From NCBI RefSeq assembly GCF_003122425.1, contig NZ_CP021660.1, positions 1 to 64,000 of the forward strand: a stretch of DNA of 64,000 nucleotides, given 5' to 3'. This DNA is from Candidatus Fukatsuia symbiotica. GTDB taxonomy: Bacteria > Pseudomonadota > Gammaproteobacteria > Enterobacterales > Enterobacteriaceae. Position numbers and translations under genes: made by a program. Positions 1 to 8,101 of the stretch are shown here, piece by piece; the first letter of the stretch is position 1; each line of letters begins with the position of its first letter. The notes under the pieces were generated by a model. That model was not told where the DNA came from and made no database searches. It worked only from the letters and a program-made list of their open reading frames with translations.

Positions 1-1
1 G

Positions 2-817
2 GTTGCTAAAGGTGTAGCTATTTCGCAACAAAGAAGCCAGTCTTTGGCTTCAGAGCAACAAAATAAAATTCAAGATGCAGTCGTACTCCATTTTCCTCCA
101 GCTTGTTCTGAAAATACTCGCGCAACTCCTAATTCTCTACTGCGTGGTGCATTATTTGGTTTAGTTTCAAAAGGAAATCGCCGTTTTGAGGATAATGTCT
201 TAAAAGCTACAATTAGTGGTATTACAGTAAAATTTACGGGTAAACAATTAGATCAGGCTGATCTTGACGTTTGGTTAGAATGTATACATCGTTGTAAAAA
301 ATACGGCTTTGGCAAACCAGTGCATTTTTCAGCACACGGATTTTTAAAATCAATAGGAAGAAATACAGGAAAAAGCGATCATGAATGGCTAAAAGCTAGT
401 TTGCTACGTTTAAAAGTTTGCAATTTAGAGTTAGGTGATGATCGTTTTTTCTACGATGGAAATCTTTTGGATGAAAAATATCGAGATGAACATACAGGTG
501 AACATGTTATAGCACTTAACCAAAAGATTGCGGTGCTTTGCGCTAGCAAACTATGGACTGGATTGTTACTGGAGCAACGTACAAAACTTAAAGGTAAACC
601 TTTGGCTCAATGGTTACATGGTTTCTACAGTACGCATGATAAGCCGTTTAGTTACAAAGTGGATACGCTAATGAAGTTATGTGGCAGTGAAAACTCTGAA
701 CTGCGTAAGTTTAAATACAAACTAAAAAAATCTTTGTCTGATTTATCTATTGCTACTGGCTGGCAGTGTTCTATTGATGAAAACGATTTGGTTCAATTGA
801 AGAAAAAAGAATTTTAG
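2..817 (+). CDS. trfA: TrfA-type plasmid replication initiator, 5' end outside window
   Basis: This protein starts replication of an iteron-type plasmid by binding its origin and recruiting host DnaA and helicase. The frame stays open to the left edge, so the true start probably lies outside the window; a TTG at 44 is the first candidate start inside it. Family resemblance is strong along the whole visible part: the LFGLVSKGNRR stretch, KFTGKQLDQADLDVW, FLKSIGR.TGKS.HEWLKASLLRLK, and near the C-terminus GKPLAQWLHGFYSTH. These match the conserved spine of IncP TrfA. About 270 residues are visible, close to the short TrfA form. No iterons are seen beside it, so its origin is probably to the left. 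A second, unrelated initiator lies at 6015-6950. Family call is firm; activity is unknown. Confidence 0.88.
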   Translation, partial: VAKGVAISQQRSQSLASEQQNKIQDAVVLHFPPACSENTRATPNSLLRGALFGLVSKGNRRFEDNVLKATISGITVKFTGKQLDQADLDVWLECIHRCKKYGFGKPVHFSAHGFLKSIGRNTGKSDHEWLKASLLRLKVCNLELGDDRFFYDGNLLDEKYRDEHTGEHVIALNQKIAVLCASKLWTGLLLEQRTKLKGKPLAQWLHGFYSTHDKPFSYKVDTLMKLCGSENSELRKFKYKLKKSLSDLSIATGWQCSIDENDLVQLKKKEF

Positions 818-883
818 CGCTGTTTGCAGAAGCTAGGCACTCCTGCAAATAGCTAATCACACAAACCTATCTAGGAGGTCTAT

Positions 884-1081
884 ATGACTGTGTTCGATCC
901 TACCCAATTTGCGGCGTTACGCAAAGTATTTCCTGAACTTACCGATGCTCAATTTGAAACGGCCATACTGTTTGCTGTGGGTTTTCCGCGCAAAGAAATC
1001 GCCGGTTTACGTGTCGTTTCACTTTCTTGCATCGAACATACATTAAATATTGTAAAAAAAAATTTAGCATTGCTAGCATAG
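884..1081 (+). CDS. Small LuxR-type helix-turn-helix protein
   Basis: A 65-residue protein preceded by a strong ribosome site (AGGAGG at 872-877, 6 bases before the ATG). Residues 18-62 follow the LuxR/GerE helix-turn-helix pattern: LTDAQFETAILFAVGFPRKEIA, then a turn, then a recognition-helix-like SLSCIEHTLNIVKKNL. It has no receiver or ligand domain, so it is essentially a bare DNA-binding head. It lies 66 bases after trfA on the same strand and may be cotranscribed, which suggests a plasmid copy-number or transfer regulator, but that is inference. No partner or target site is visible. Confidence 0.6.
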   Translation: MTVFDPTQFAALRKVFPELTDAQFETAILFAVGFPRKEIAGLRVVSLSCIEHTLNIVKKNLALLA

Positions 1082-1448
1082 GGAGTTTAAGAAATATTAT
1101 TTTGTTAAGATATCTTTTGAGTAATAGTAATTTAAGTAATTAATGTTATTAGGTTATATTCTTCATGCTAATAGGTATGAGGATAAAATTTAAATTTTTC
1201 GCCGAGTCTGGTCATCGCAGGTTCTGCTGACCAGAATACGTAAAGTTCAGTATCAACTAGGGCGAATAAATAATAATCAATTTAGCTTGTTTTTAACCTG
1301 AGATTATGAGTGTTATATGACATTTTATGGGCATTTATTAAGCGTAAATAGTACAAATATTGATCACTTTTATTCAAGATCTGCTAGGATAGTTGATGAG
1401 CTAAGTGAAAAATACTCTACACTAATCGTAAGCAAATAGTACTTTATA
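1082..1448. other. AT-rich spacer with one doubtful small ORF
   Basis: About 370 bases between the LuxR-type gene and the first IS630 copy. The only reading frame noticed is an ATG at 1317 running to a TAG at 1437-1439 (40 residues, starting MTFYGHLLSVN). It has no good ribosome site and I do not recognise it; it may be chance or the stub of a gene broken by the IS. The missing left part of the IS5-type element found at 2541-3203 is not here, so a deletion accompanied or followed the IS630 insertion. Confidence 0.4.
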
Positions 1449-2538
1449 CCCGTGATCAATGAAGATGCTTGATTTTGAAGTCGATAAGGATCATGCTCAT
1501 AGCCATGAAAATAGAGCTGACTGCTGACCAGAAAATTACCCTCGAAGCCCAACATCGTCAAAGCCATGACCGCCGTGTCTGTGACAGGATCCGGTGTGTT
1601 TTGTTGTCCGCAGACGGCTGGACTCCCCCTATGATTGCTCACTCACAGCTCATTAATGAAACCACGGTGCGGCGCCACCTTACAGACTATCATAAACTCA
1701 ACAAGCTCAAGCCTGAAAATGGCGGCTCCGATGGCTATCTCAATGCGGAACAGACCACGTCGCTGGTTGAACATCTCACCCAGCAGCTCTACCACCACAA
1801 TCACCAAATTGTGGCCTATATCGCTGGACGCTGGAACATCACCTTTACCGTATCAGGTCTGTATAAAGGGTTGAAGCAGCATGGCTTTAGCTATAAAAAG
1901 CCGAAAGGTGTTCCGCATAAATTTGCCGTTGAGAAACAGCAGCAATTTATAAAGACCTACAGCGAATTGAAAGACGCCGCGGGTAATGACCCCATACTGT
2001 TTATTGATGCCGTTCATCCGACACAAACCACCAAAATAAGCTACGGCTGGATACGAAAAGGCCAGGATAAAACGATAGAGACCACCGGGAGCAGAACGCG
2101 GTTGAATATCATGGGAGCCTTGAACATCCAGAATGTGGCTAACCCCATAATCCGTGATGATGAGACGATTAACAGCGAAAATGTGGTTCACTTCCTGTCT
2201 GCCATTCGCGCGCATTATCCCATCACGACAACGGCACATGTGATCCTCGAGGGTGCAGGCTATCACCGTTCACAGCTTGTGCAAGACGCCGCGCTTACGT
2301 TGAATATCCAGCTTCATTACCTTCCGCCGTATAGCCCGAATCTAAACCCGATAGAGCGATTGTGGAAGGTGATGAATGAGCAAACACGAAACAATAGATA
2401 TTACCCATCTAAACAGAGTTTTAAGAACGATATCTTAAACTTCTTTGAAGTGAAGCTACCACAAATGGTAAGTTCTCTGGTATCTCGCTTAAACGATAAT
2501 TTCCAGGCGCTAAATCCTGCATCTTGATTTCACTTGGG
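1449..2538 (+). mobile_element. IS630-family insertion sequence, copy 1 (complete)
   Basis: Complete 1090-bp element delimited by comparison with the copy at 12511-13600. The ends form an imperfect inverted repeat of about 20 bp: the left end begins CCCGTGATCAATGAAGATGC and the reverse complement of the right end begins CCCAAGTGAAATCAAGATGC. TA dinucleotides flank both sides (1447-1448 and 2539-2540), as expected for this family, which targets TA. It sits inside an IS5-type element, whose transposase resumes directly after 2540. Only about four mismatches to copy 2 were counted by eye, so the copies are recent. Confidence 0.92.
1505..2527 (+). CDS. IS630-family transposase
   Basis: Cuts and joins the ends of its own IS using a DDE active site. 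From the preferred ATG at 1505 the protein is 340 residues; the frame is open upstream to a TTG at 1469 and passes an ATG at 1493. The N-terminal third is a helix-turn-helix DNA-binding region. The catalytic half has the first Asp in DPILFIDAVHPTQ, the second acidic region around HVILEGAGYH, and the final PPYSPNLNPIERLWKVMNE block that carries the third acidic residue. In the second region the usual LDNAGYH reads LEGAGYH, so the expected Asp is Glu; the same change is in copy 2. The frame is intact, so it may be active, but the altered residue makes that uncertain. Confidence 0.9.
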   Translation: MKIELTADQKITLEAQHRQSHDRRVCDRIRCVLLSADGWTPPMIAHSQLINETTVRRHLTDYHKLNKLKPENGGSDGYLNAEQTTSLVEHLTQQLYHHNHQIVAYIAGRWNITFTVSGLYKGLKQHGFSYKKPKGVPHKFAVEKQQQFIKTYSELKDAAGNDPILFIDAVHPTQTTKISYGWIRKGQDKTIETTGSRTRLNIMGALNIQNVANPIIRDDETINSENVVHFLSAIRAHYPITTTAHVILEGAGYHRSQLVQDAALTLNIQLHYLPPYSPNLNPIERLWKVMNEQTRNNRYYPSKQSFKNDILNFFEVKLPQMVSSLVSRLNDNFQALNPAS

Positions 2539-3203
2539 TATCTACGGGAATATCGCACTTATTTTCATGTTAGCCGAAGCGATGGGGTGAGTGAGAGCAC
2601 CTGCTATGAAACGATTAAATGGATAGAAAATACGCTAATAAAGCATCCTGATTTTGCACTCCCTGGACGCAAAGCTTTATTAAAAAGTGATAGGGAGTAT
2701 GAACTCGTTCTTATTGATGCCACAGAAACGCCGATTGAACGTCCCCAAAAAAACAAAAGCAGTTTTACTCAGGAAAAAAGAAACGACCCACCTTAAAAAC
2801 CCAAGTGATCGTCGATAAAAAAAGCAAAGCAGTCATCTGTACAAGCTTTACTCATGGGAGGCGTCATGATTTTAGGTTGTTCAAAGAGTCTGGCGTGCGA
2901 ATACATCCTGAAATCAAAACAGTGACAGATACAGGTTACCAAGGGCTTGGCAAGATCCATTCAAACTCGGCGTTGCCTAAGAAAAAGACAAAGAAAAATC
3001 CCTTAACAAAAGAAGATAAACGCAACAATCGTGAGTTATCAAGCCAGCGTGTATTAAACGAAAATGTCATTGGTATGATTAAACGATTTAAAATCGTATC
3101 AGATCGTTATCGAAACAGGCGAAAACGTTTTGGATTACGATTTAATCTGATTGCAGCAATTTATAACATGGAAATTAGATAAATCAGAGTTTCCGAAGAG
3201 GTC
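2539..3203 (+). pseudogene. IS5-family transposase remnant, N-terminus lost
   Basis: DDE transposase of an IS5-type (ISL2/IS427-like) element. The N-terminal part is missing because IS630 copy 1 sits in it: the frame resumes at 2541 with YLREYRTYFHVSRSDGVSES, a typical start of the conserved core. A stop or frameshift near 2796-2805 splits the rest into two frames. The first has the catalytic Asp in LIDATETPIERP; the second has TDTGYQGL and a C-terminal basic region ending near 3181. The right end of the element, ending GAAGAGGTC at 3203, also appears in reverse at 12467-12508. The element had itself landed in a third IS, whose tail continues from 3204. Confidence 0.82.
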
Positions 3204-3760
3204 TAATGAACCGATTGTTTTTATGGATTCAGCCCATCCAACGATGGCCACCAAAGTGGTCTGCGGTTGGATAAGGAAAGGCAAAGATAAGCCGCTGGTC
3301 AAAACAGGGGGCAAAAACACGGGTTAATGTCATGGGTGCCATTGAATTGAGCACCATGAAGGTGGTCAGTGCCCGTCCTGAGCAGGTGAATTCAGAAACC
3401 ACCGTCGCTTTTTTTGAGCAGCTCAAAGCTGCTTATCCTGATGCACAAAAGATACACATTATTTTAGATAATTCTGGCTATCATTGCCGTCAGCGAGTCA
3501 AAGACGCCGCATTAGAGAAGGCTATCGTACTCCATTATTTACCCCCTTATAGCCCTAATCTTAATCCCATCGAGCGATTATGGAAGGTCATGAACGAGTG
3601 TGTCAGAAACAACCGATTTTTCTCTTCAGCCAAAGAGTTTCGTGGGGCTATAGCCGAATTTTTTGATAGTACATTGGCAAAAATTGCTCCCTTTCTCAGG
3701 GGCAGAATTAACGATAATTTCCAAACCATCTAATCCAGACCTTCAAGTTGAATGAGTATA
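3204..3760 (+). pseudogene. IS630-family transposase remnant, C-terminal half
   Basis: Catalytic half of another IS630-type transposase, related to but distinct from the 1449 copy. It begins abruptly after the IS5-type end with EPIVFMDSAHPTMATKV (first catalytic Asp), shows a frameshift near 3310-3330 beside a GGGGGC run, then continues with IILDNSGYHCRQ and PPYSPNLNPIERLWKV to a stop at 3731-3733. The N-terminal third is absent from the window. The element end is probably near the TA at 3759-3760. Confidence 0.8.
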
Positions 3761-4074
3761 CATGTATGATCAACTGGTTGCGGGTTTTACCCCTGAAGAT
3801 TTTGGTAAAATAGCTGAAGTTGCCAGATCATTGTAAGTTCATGAATCTGCAGACAGAATTTAATTTTTTTGATGATTTTTAGCGCATTCTGGCCAGTTTT
3901 TGGCGTGCAGGATCGCAGTGTCTAACACTGAGTAAGATAAATTTTCTGATTTGTGGGTTTAGGGCTACTGGTAATAGTGCCTGAGATTGATTAGCGTGTA
4001 GGCCAGCGTTTTAAATGCGTAGTGCAAAGAGCTAATGCGCTCAAAACACAGTAATAAACCCCGGAAGTAAATAT
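3761..4074. other. Spacer with a short gene tail
   Basis: Directly after the IS630 remnant, 3762-3836 encodes a 24-residue frame (MYDQLVAGFTPEDFGKIAEV and four more residues, then TAA). It has no ribosome site and reads like the tail of a gene whose front was lost to the IS. The remaining bases to the IS200 element show no gene I can support. Confidence 0.35.
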
Positions 4075-4671
4075 CCCCGGCAAAGCCGGGGGCTTTAATT
4101 ATTAGCCCCTAGAAGAGGCCAACAAACCTTGAACCGCCTGAAGGCGGTCATTACATCCTAAGCTTCAATTGTTCATAATGATTGTCTTGTTTTTCTTGGT
4201 ATCGAATGTAAGCTCGTATCAGCTCTTCGTTCAAACCCACTGTAGATACAAAGTAACCTCTAGCCCAAAAATTCTCACCACTATAATTCCGGACTTTACC
4301 CATAAACCGTCGTACGATTGAGATTGCACTTTTTCCTTTTAGATAACCCATTACATATGACACTGAATATTTCGGCGGAATACTTATGCAAATATGGATA
4401 TGATCAATCATCAAATGTCCTTCAATAATTTTGCATTCCTTCTGACTTGCTAACTCGTGAAACATCTCACCGAGATGCTTTCTAATTTCACCAAATATTG
4501 TTTTTTTACGGCCTTTCGGGATAAAAACAATGTGATACTTACAATCCCATTTCGTATGGCTAAGACTCTGGTAATCTTTCATTTGAATTTCCTATCTCTT
4601 GGTCGAGATAGAAGATTCGGGTGACTGCACCACACGGTCAAACCTTACGGAGTCCCCCGGCAAAGCCGGGG
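4075..4671 (-). mobile_element. IS200/IS605-type element with hairpin ends
   Basis: Single-gene IS that moves as single-stranded DNA. The same hairpin, CCCCGGC-AAA-GCCGGGG, occurs at both sides of the gene (4075-4091 and 4655-4671), as expected for the end hairpins that the transposase recognises. A further stem (CCGCC-TGAA-GGCGG, 4135-4148) lies at the 3' end of the gene. There are no terminal inverted repeats. Exact cleavage sites cannot be fixed from the sequence alone. Confidence 0.8.
4151..4582 (-). CDS. tnpA: IS200-type Y1 HUH transposase
   Basis: Transposase of 143 residues, the usual IS200 length. It acts as a dimer, nicking DNA with one tyrosine. Visible landmarks are YHIVFIPKGRKK near the start, the metal-binding H-x-H in MIDHIHICISIPPK (about residues 58-71), and a C-terminal helix YIRYQEKQ whose tyrosine is the probable nucleophile. 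The frame is intact and both end hairpins are present, so this copy may be mobile. No accessory tnpB is present. Confidence 0.93.
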   Translation of the reverse strand: MKDYQSLSHTKWDCKYHIVFIPKGRKKTIFGEIRKHLGEMFHELASQKECKIIEGHLMIDHIHICISIPPKYSVSYVMGYLKGKSAISIVRRFMGKVRNYSGENFWARGYFVSTVGLNEELIRAYIRYQEKQDNHYEQLKLRM

Positions 4672-5185
4672 ATTACCTAATTTTATTTATCTTCCCAGGA
4701 AAGACCCACTCAATCGTTCTGAAACGTTCATTTCGATTGCCTGGGGCATAACTGGTTGCGGTTTTTTTTAGGCGGTCGAATTTATCTTTAAGCCAATGCC
4801 AACAATGATTTGAACGAAGATATTCTAGTGGACACATACTCCGTCGTTTTATACCGCTTGATTTTATTTCATCAGTGGCGTTTGGCAATCATCAGCACTA
4901 TGTGACATGACTTGAGTAATGCTGAATAGAAAGTCTCCTAATGCCATTATTTTTTTGACACATTTTTAACAAACGGATTGCGTGTCAGTGCCATCAACTA
5001 TCTCACTAGTATTAATGTCTTCGTTAAATAGTACTCTTCCACTTGAAGCTTTTACATTAGCGAGCACGGTAGTGCCGTAAAACGCGATACTGTGCGCTTG
5101 GTGTAAATCGATTCCTGCGAAAATGATAAAGGGAGTCACCTGAATTGCCTCAAACGCACCGCCAATTCTTTTCAAGGAAAAGTAA
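4672..5185. other. Non-coding or decayed region before the CRP box
   Basis: About 510 bases without a gene I can support. Two minus-strand frames exist (4673-4888, 71 codons; 4966-5175, 69 codons), but neither shows a family motif, a good ribosome site or neighbours that would suggest a role. The first begins inside the IS200 hairpin. The region may hold decayed sequence. Confidence 0.4.
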
Positions 5186-5201
5186 TGTGATCTCGATCAC
5201 A
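5186..5201. promoter_or_regulatory. Perfect CRP-binding palindrome
   Basis: TGTGATCTCGATCACA is a fully symmetric match to the consensus TGTGA-N6-TCACA of the cAMP receptor protein. It lies about 830 bases before repA. No gene start is clearly placed to use it: the nearest downstream plus-strand gene is repA, and the minus-strand frame beginning at 5175 is doubtful. The match is seen directly; binding and target are inference. Confidence 0.6.
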
Positions 5202-5711
5202 TATGTTGGTGGCCGCGAAGGTCTGCCGGATCCTGTTTTTTACTCAATCAATTTTAAAGCCCCATAAAAGCCACAGGTGCTATTTTAACGTTAAAGTCTT
5301 GGTTAGATATGGATAAGTCTAAATTAGACCCCTTATGGCCGTTTTAGATGCCTTTAAGAGCTATCTAAAAAATCATCTCTGCGTCAAATCGAACTCTCTT
5401 CCTGCCAAGCCCCTTAATTTGTTGCAATTTAAAAAATTTCTAGCAAAACGGGTTTGTTAGATCCGCACCGCTCGCCGCAAGAACAGTTTTTACGTAGCGA
5501 AGGCTGTTCGAGGAAGCGGAGTATCATCTGATGCTGAAAAAGAACTCGGTCACTCTTTAACTGAATATTCCTCATTTTGGAACATTTGAGTTACCCCAAA
5601 ATTTGTGGATAACTCCGGTTATTAAAACCTTATTATGATCTTATTAAACTTATTAAGGGAGAAAATATGGCTGTAATATACTGATTTATAATAATTTATT
5701 TTCTATTGAAA
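5202..5711. other. Left part of replication origin region, AT-rich
   Basis: Roughly 500 bases without a gene. The first part shows no recognisable motif. The right part, about 5600-5710, has a DnaA box, then a strongly AT-rich run with repeated TTATTAA-type words (5619-5658), a plausible DNA-unwinding segment. It leads directly into the iterons. Confidence 0.5.
5604..5612 (-). promoter_or_regulatory. DnaA box
   Basis: TGTGGATAA, the reverse complement of the perfect DnaA box TTATCCACA. It lies about 100 bases before the iterons and next to the AT-rich run, the usual arrangement in an iteron plasmid origin where host DnaA helps the plasmid initiator open the DNA. Confidence 0.75.
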
Positions 5712-5932
5712 TTCCTAAATCCCGATAGTTTCTTCCTAAATCCCGATAGTTTCTTCCTAAATCCCGATAGTTTCTTCCTAAATCCCGAATGGATTAGCAT
5801 GTTATTCACAGAATGAGGAGGCAAATTTGCTTATTTTTACGCCATAAGTGATTTTTTGATTGACATCATTCCTAAGTCCCGATAGTTTCTTCCTAAATCC
5901 CGTTATTTTTTGTCTTCCTAAATCCCGAATGG
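5712..5932 (+). repeat. Seven-copy iteron array, plasmid origin
   Basis: Seven direct repeats of an 18-bp unit with core TTCCTAAATCCCGATAGT. Copies start at 5712, 5733, 5754 and 5775 with a regular 21-bp period (two helical turns), then at 5869, 5890 and 5915. Copies 4 and 7 end CCCGAATGG, copy 5 has TAAGTCCC and copy 6 ends CCCGTTATT. The two clusters are separated by about 75 bases that contain a DnaA box. The array ends 82 bases before repA, so it is the likely binding site for RepA and the replication origin, and may also autoregulate repA. Confidence 0.92.
5802..5810 (+). promoter_or_regulatory. DnaA box between iteron clusters
   Basis: TTATTCACA fits the relaxed DnaA box consensus TTATNCACA. 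Its position between the two iteron clusters supports an origin role. Confidence 0.6.
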
Positions 5933-6014
5933 ATTAAAAATGAGCGAGCCTGAAGGGTGTAGATAGCACCCGACAGACTCTAACCGAAGCCCTAACGATA
6001 CTAGGATCAAGGCT

Positions 6015-6950
6015 ATGACAGATGGTACAGCAAAAAATAGAGTCCGCAATTTGAAAACGTTACGTCCCCGCAAACATCAGCAAATTGATTTTTTCATCGC
6101 CGATGAAGTAGATATTGTTAATTTTCGTGATGAGCTTGCCAGCATGGAGCATCCTTTTTTTGCATTGAAAGGTGGCGATACGCGAGTTAGAGAATATGTA
6201 AACGGTAATGTTAGCGTCACGATAAGCCCAAATGTTAAAAATGGGATGGCAACCATTTTTGACAAAGATGTCTGGATTTACGCCATATCAAAGCTGTGCC
6301 AGGCAATGTATAAAGAACAGCCCATTAGCCGTACTGTACGCTTTACCGCTTATGACTTTTTTGTCACAACGAATCGTGATAAGGGGGGGCGCTCCTATAA
6401 AGAACTGGAAAAAGCATTAGATAGACTTGCAGGCACTCGTATCACAACCAATATCCAGCACAGTGTCGATAAGCGTGAGGCTATTGGTTTTGGTTTAATC
6501 GACAGCTGGCATGTAGTAGAGGAGCAAAAAGGTAAATTAGAAGTTGGAATGGTGGAGGTGACATTACCAGACTGGTTATATGAAGCCGTCACTAAAACTA
6601 AAGTACTTAAAATAAGCTCAGACTATTTCAGAATCAGGAAAGCGATAGACAGACGTTTGTATGAAATTGCCCGTAAGCATTGTGGTAGTCAGCATCAATT
6701 TCAAATTTCGCTCGAAAAATTGTATTTAAAAACGGGTAGCACAGCAATGAAAGATAAATTCAAATACAATATTAAACAACTTGCCAAAATCAATGACCTG
6801 CCAGATTATGAAATCAGTTATGAAGCGGAAAAAGATTATGTTATTTTTACCAATCGCAATCAAGACAGTGAAAAAGCCCAGAAATCGAAAATGCGTGAAG
6901 GGGGGAAAAAAGCCATTTTTGGATTGAAAAAAAAATATGGTTTTGAATAA
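6015..6950 (+). CDS. repA: RepA-family plasmid replication initiator
   Basis: Initiator protein of 311 residues for the iteron origin just upstream. It matches the replication initiator protein A family (RPA, as in several broad-range plasmids) by its general layout: N-terminal QIDFFIADEVDIVNFRDELASMEHPFFAL, a winged-helix stretch around KSY/KELEKALDRLAGTRI, and DYFRIRKAIDRRLYEIARKHCG near residue 200. The ATG at 6015 has a weak purine-rich site (AGGATCAAGG, 6003-6012). The gene is intact. With trfA at the left edge this makes two replicons in one segment, suggesting a fused plasmid. Confidence 0.88.
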   Translation: MTDGTAKNRVRNLKTLRPRKHQQIDFFIADEVDIVNFRDELASMEHPFFALKGGDTRVREYVNGNVSVTISPNVKNGMATIFDKDVWIYAISKLCQAMYKEQPISRTVRFTAYDFFVTTNRDKGGRSYKELEKALDRLAGTRITTNIQHSVDKREAIGFGLIDSWHVVEEQKGKLEVGMVEVTLPDWLYEAVTKTKVLKISSDYFRIRKAIDRRLYEIARKHCGSQHQFQISLEKLYLKTGSTAMKDKFKYNIKQLAKINDLPDYEISYEAEKDYVIFTNRNQDSEKAQKSKMREGGKKAIFGLKKKYGFE

Positions 6951-7019
6951 AATAAAAAAGTAGAGGGATGATAAATAGCTAAATTTTATCAATTTCCAGA
7001 TAGAGAACATAGGCAGGTC

Positions 7020-7370
7020 GTGAAAAAAACTCTCAAGGTCGCTAAAAAAAATACTTTTAAAAAAACATTTTCTTTAATAGGAAAGATTTTTTTCTGGCTG
7101 TTTATCTGGTCTCGTCGGATAGCGGTTAATGTACTGCATATGTCCGTTTATTTTGGTTTGTCCCTCCTGCATGTATTCCGCTACTTGCTATTTGTGTTAG
7201 GGGGATTCTATTGCCTGATCCACTACAACCAACTCCACGGTGGGTATACGGCAGCATGTGGTTATCGTGGCAATTTGCATTGTTGTTTCGGGCTGCTGTC
7301 CTGGTTAGACAATGAAGCGCCTTTTCACCGACTTCTTTTTGTTAGAGAAAATAATAACAGGCACGAATAG
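7020..7370 (+). CDS. Small membrane protein of unknown function
   Basis: A 116-residue protein starting at a GTG, with a weak AGG just upstream (7011-7016). A Lys-rich N-terminus (about residues 1-16) is followed by two or three hydrophobic stretches: IGKIFFWLFIW, VYFGLSLLHVFRYLLFVLGG and a short one. The C-terminal part is Cys-rich (AACGYRGNLHCCFG). I do not recognise a family. It follows repA by 69 bases on the same strand and could be a plasmid maintenance or exclusion factor, but nothing shows this. Confidence 0.45.
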   Translation: MKKTLKVAKKNTFKKTFSLIGKIFFWLFIWSRRIAVNVLHMSVYFGLSLLHVFRYLLFVLGGFYCLIHYNQLHGGYTAACGYRGNLHCCFGLLSWLDNEAPFHRLLFVRENNNRHE

Positions 7371-7381
7371 GAGCAAGCCTG

Positions 7382-7537
7382 ATGATAAACGTGGTGCTAT
7401 ACCCATTACCATTAGCTGACAAGTGGATAAATCTGGTATTTTCTGATTTGCTAAATCTGTATGAAGGCATGGGTTTTCCAGCTCAATCCTGTACACTGAA
7501 TCAACAGATTAAACACCTGATGCCTGATGTAGGATAG
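7382..7537 (+). CDS. Short hypothetical protein
   Basis: A 51-residue frame starting MINVVLYPLPLADKW, directly after the small membrane protein. A GGAG-type site lies about 10 bases before the ATG. It has no recognised motif and may be an extension of the preceding gene in another frame. Low confidence that it is a real gene. Confidence 0.3.
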   Translation: MINVVLYPLPLADKWINLVFSDLLNLYEGMGFPAQSCTLNQQIKHLMPDVG

Positions 7538-7643
7538 GCAAGTTGACCCCATTTGACGTTACTTTGTTCCTAAATGTTTTCACCTTGCCACGCTGCCGGA
7601 TGCTCTATAAGTAATTAATAAAAAAAGAAAAATTTAAATAAGA

Positions 7644-7979
7644 GTCACGAATAATGATTTTATAAAACTGGAAGAAAAATCCACTGCTTTAGGATTAAAA
7701 CCCGCTTCTTTATTGAAAAAAATAGCACTATCCATTATTCATGGCAATACCGTATCCGATGAGATAAAACCGTATTACTCCACCTTATACGATAAAAAAT
7801 TGAGTACAAAATTAAATGATGAACTCAGTGAAGCCCTCAAAAAAGAAGCTACAAAAAATGGATGGTCTTTGTCGAAAGAAATGAGATTTCGTCTCGCTTC
7901 TTCCCTTATTGGTGATCCGTCATTTTATCCAGATGAAGTAAAAAAAATCAGAGCAACAAGGAATTCCATTGATGTGTTA
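7644..7979 (+). pseudogene. MobC-like relaxosome protein, 3' end cut by IS
   Basis: A likely accessory DNA-binding protein for plasmid mobilisation. The readable frame (7644-7979) starts VTNNDFIKLEEKSTALGL, the strand-and-helix pattern of a ribbon-helix-helix domain. A second such pattern follows at KLSTKLNDELSEALKKEATKN, so it resembles tandem ribbon-helix-helix proteins (MobC, F TraY). It then ends EVKKIRATRNSIDVL, where MobC proteins normally continue with a GRNLNQ-type tail. The IS630 end begins at 7980, exactly there. No clear ATG precedes 7644, so the start is uncertain (first good in-frame start is TTG at 7713). No relaxase gene follows. Confidence 0.55.
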
Positions 7980-8101
7980 TGTCTGTAGCCGTATAAATTG
8001 ATTCAAAACAAAGGGTCAGAAAAGAGAGTGTCGATATCGCATTGTCGTTTCCTACGAAGGGCTTTAGCCTGAGCCCATTTGTGCTCAATTGGGTTGAGGT
8101 C

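Noticed and set aside
1370-1642. 90-codon minus-strand frame over the left end of IS630 copy 1.
   Set aside because: The same sequence recurs at copy 2 because it is the IS, and the transposase on the plus strand explains it. Shadow frame.
4966-5175. 69-codon minus-strand frame before the CRP box as a CRP-controlled gene.
   Set aside because: No family resemblance; the CRP box would lie only 11 bases upstream of the start codon, which does not fit activation. Left as doubtful.
5712-5932. Regular short repeats could be read as a CRISPR array.
   Set aside because: The 18-bp units are separated by only 3 bases in the main cluster, not unique spacers, and lie just before repA with DnaA boxes. 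They are iterons.
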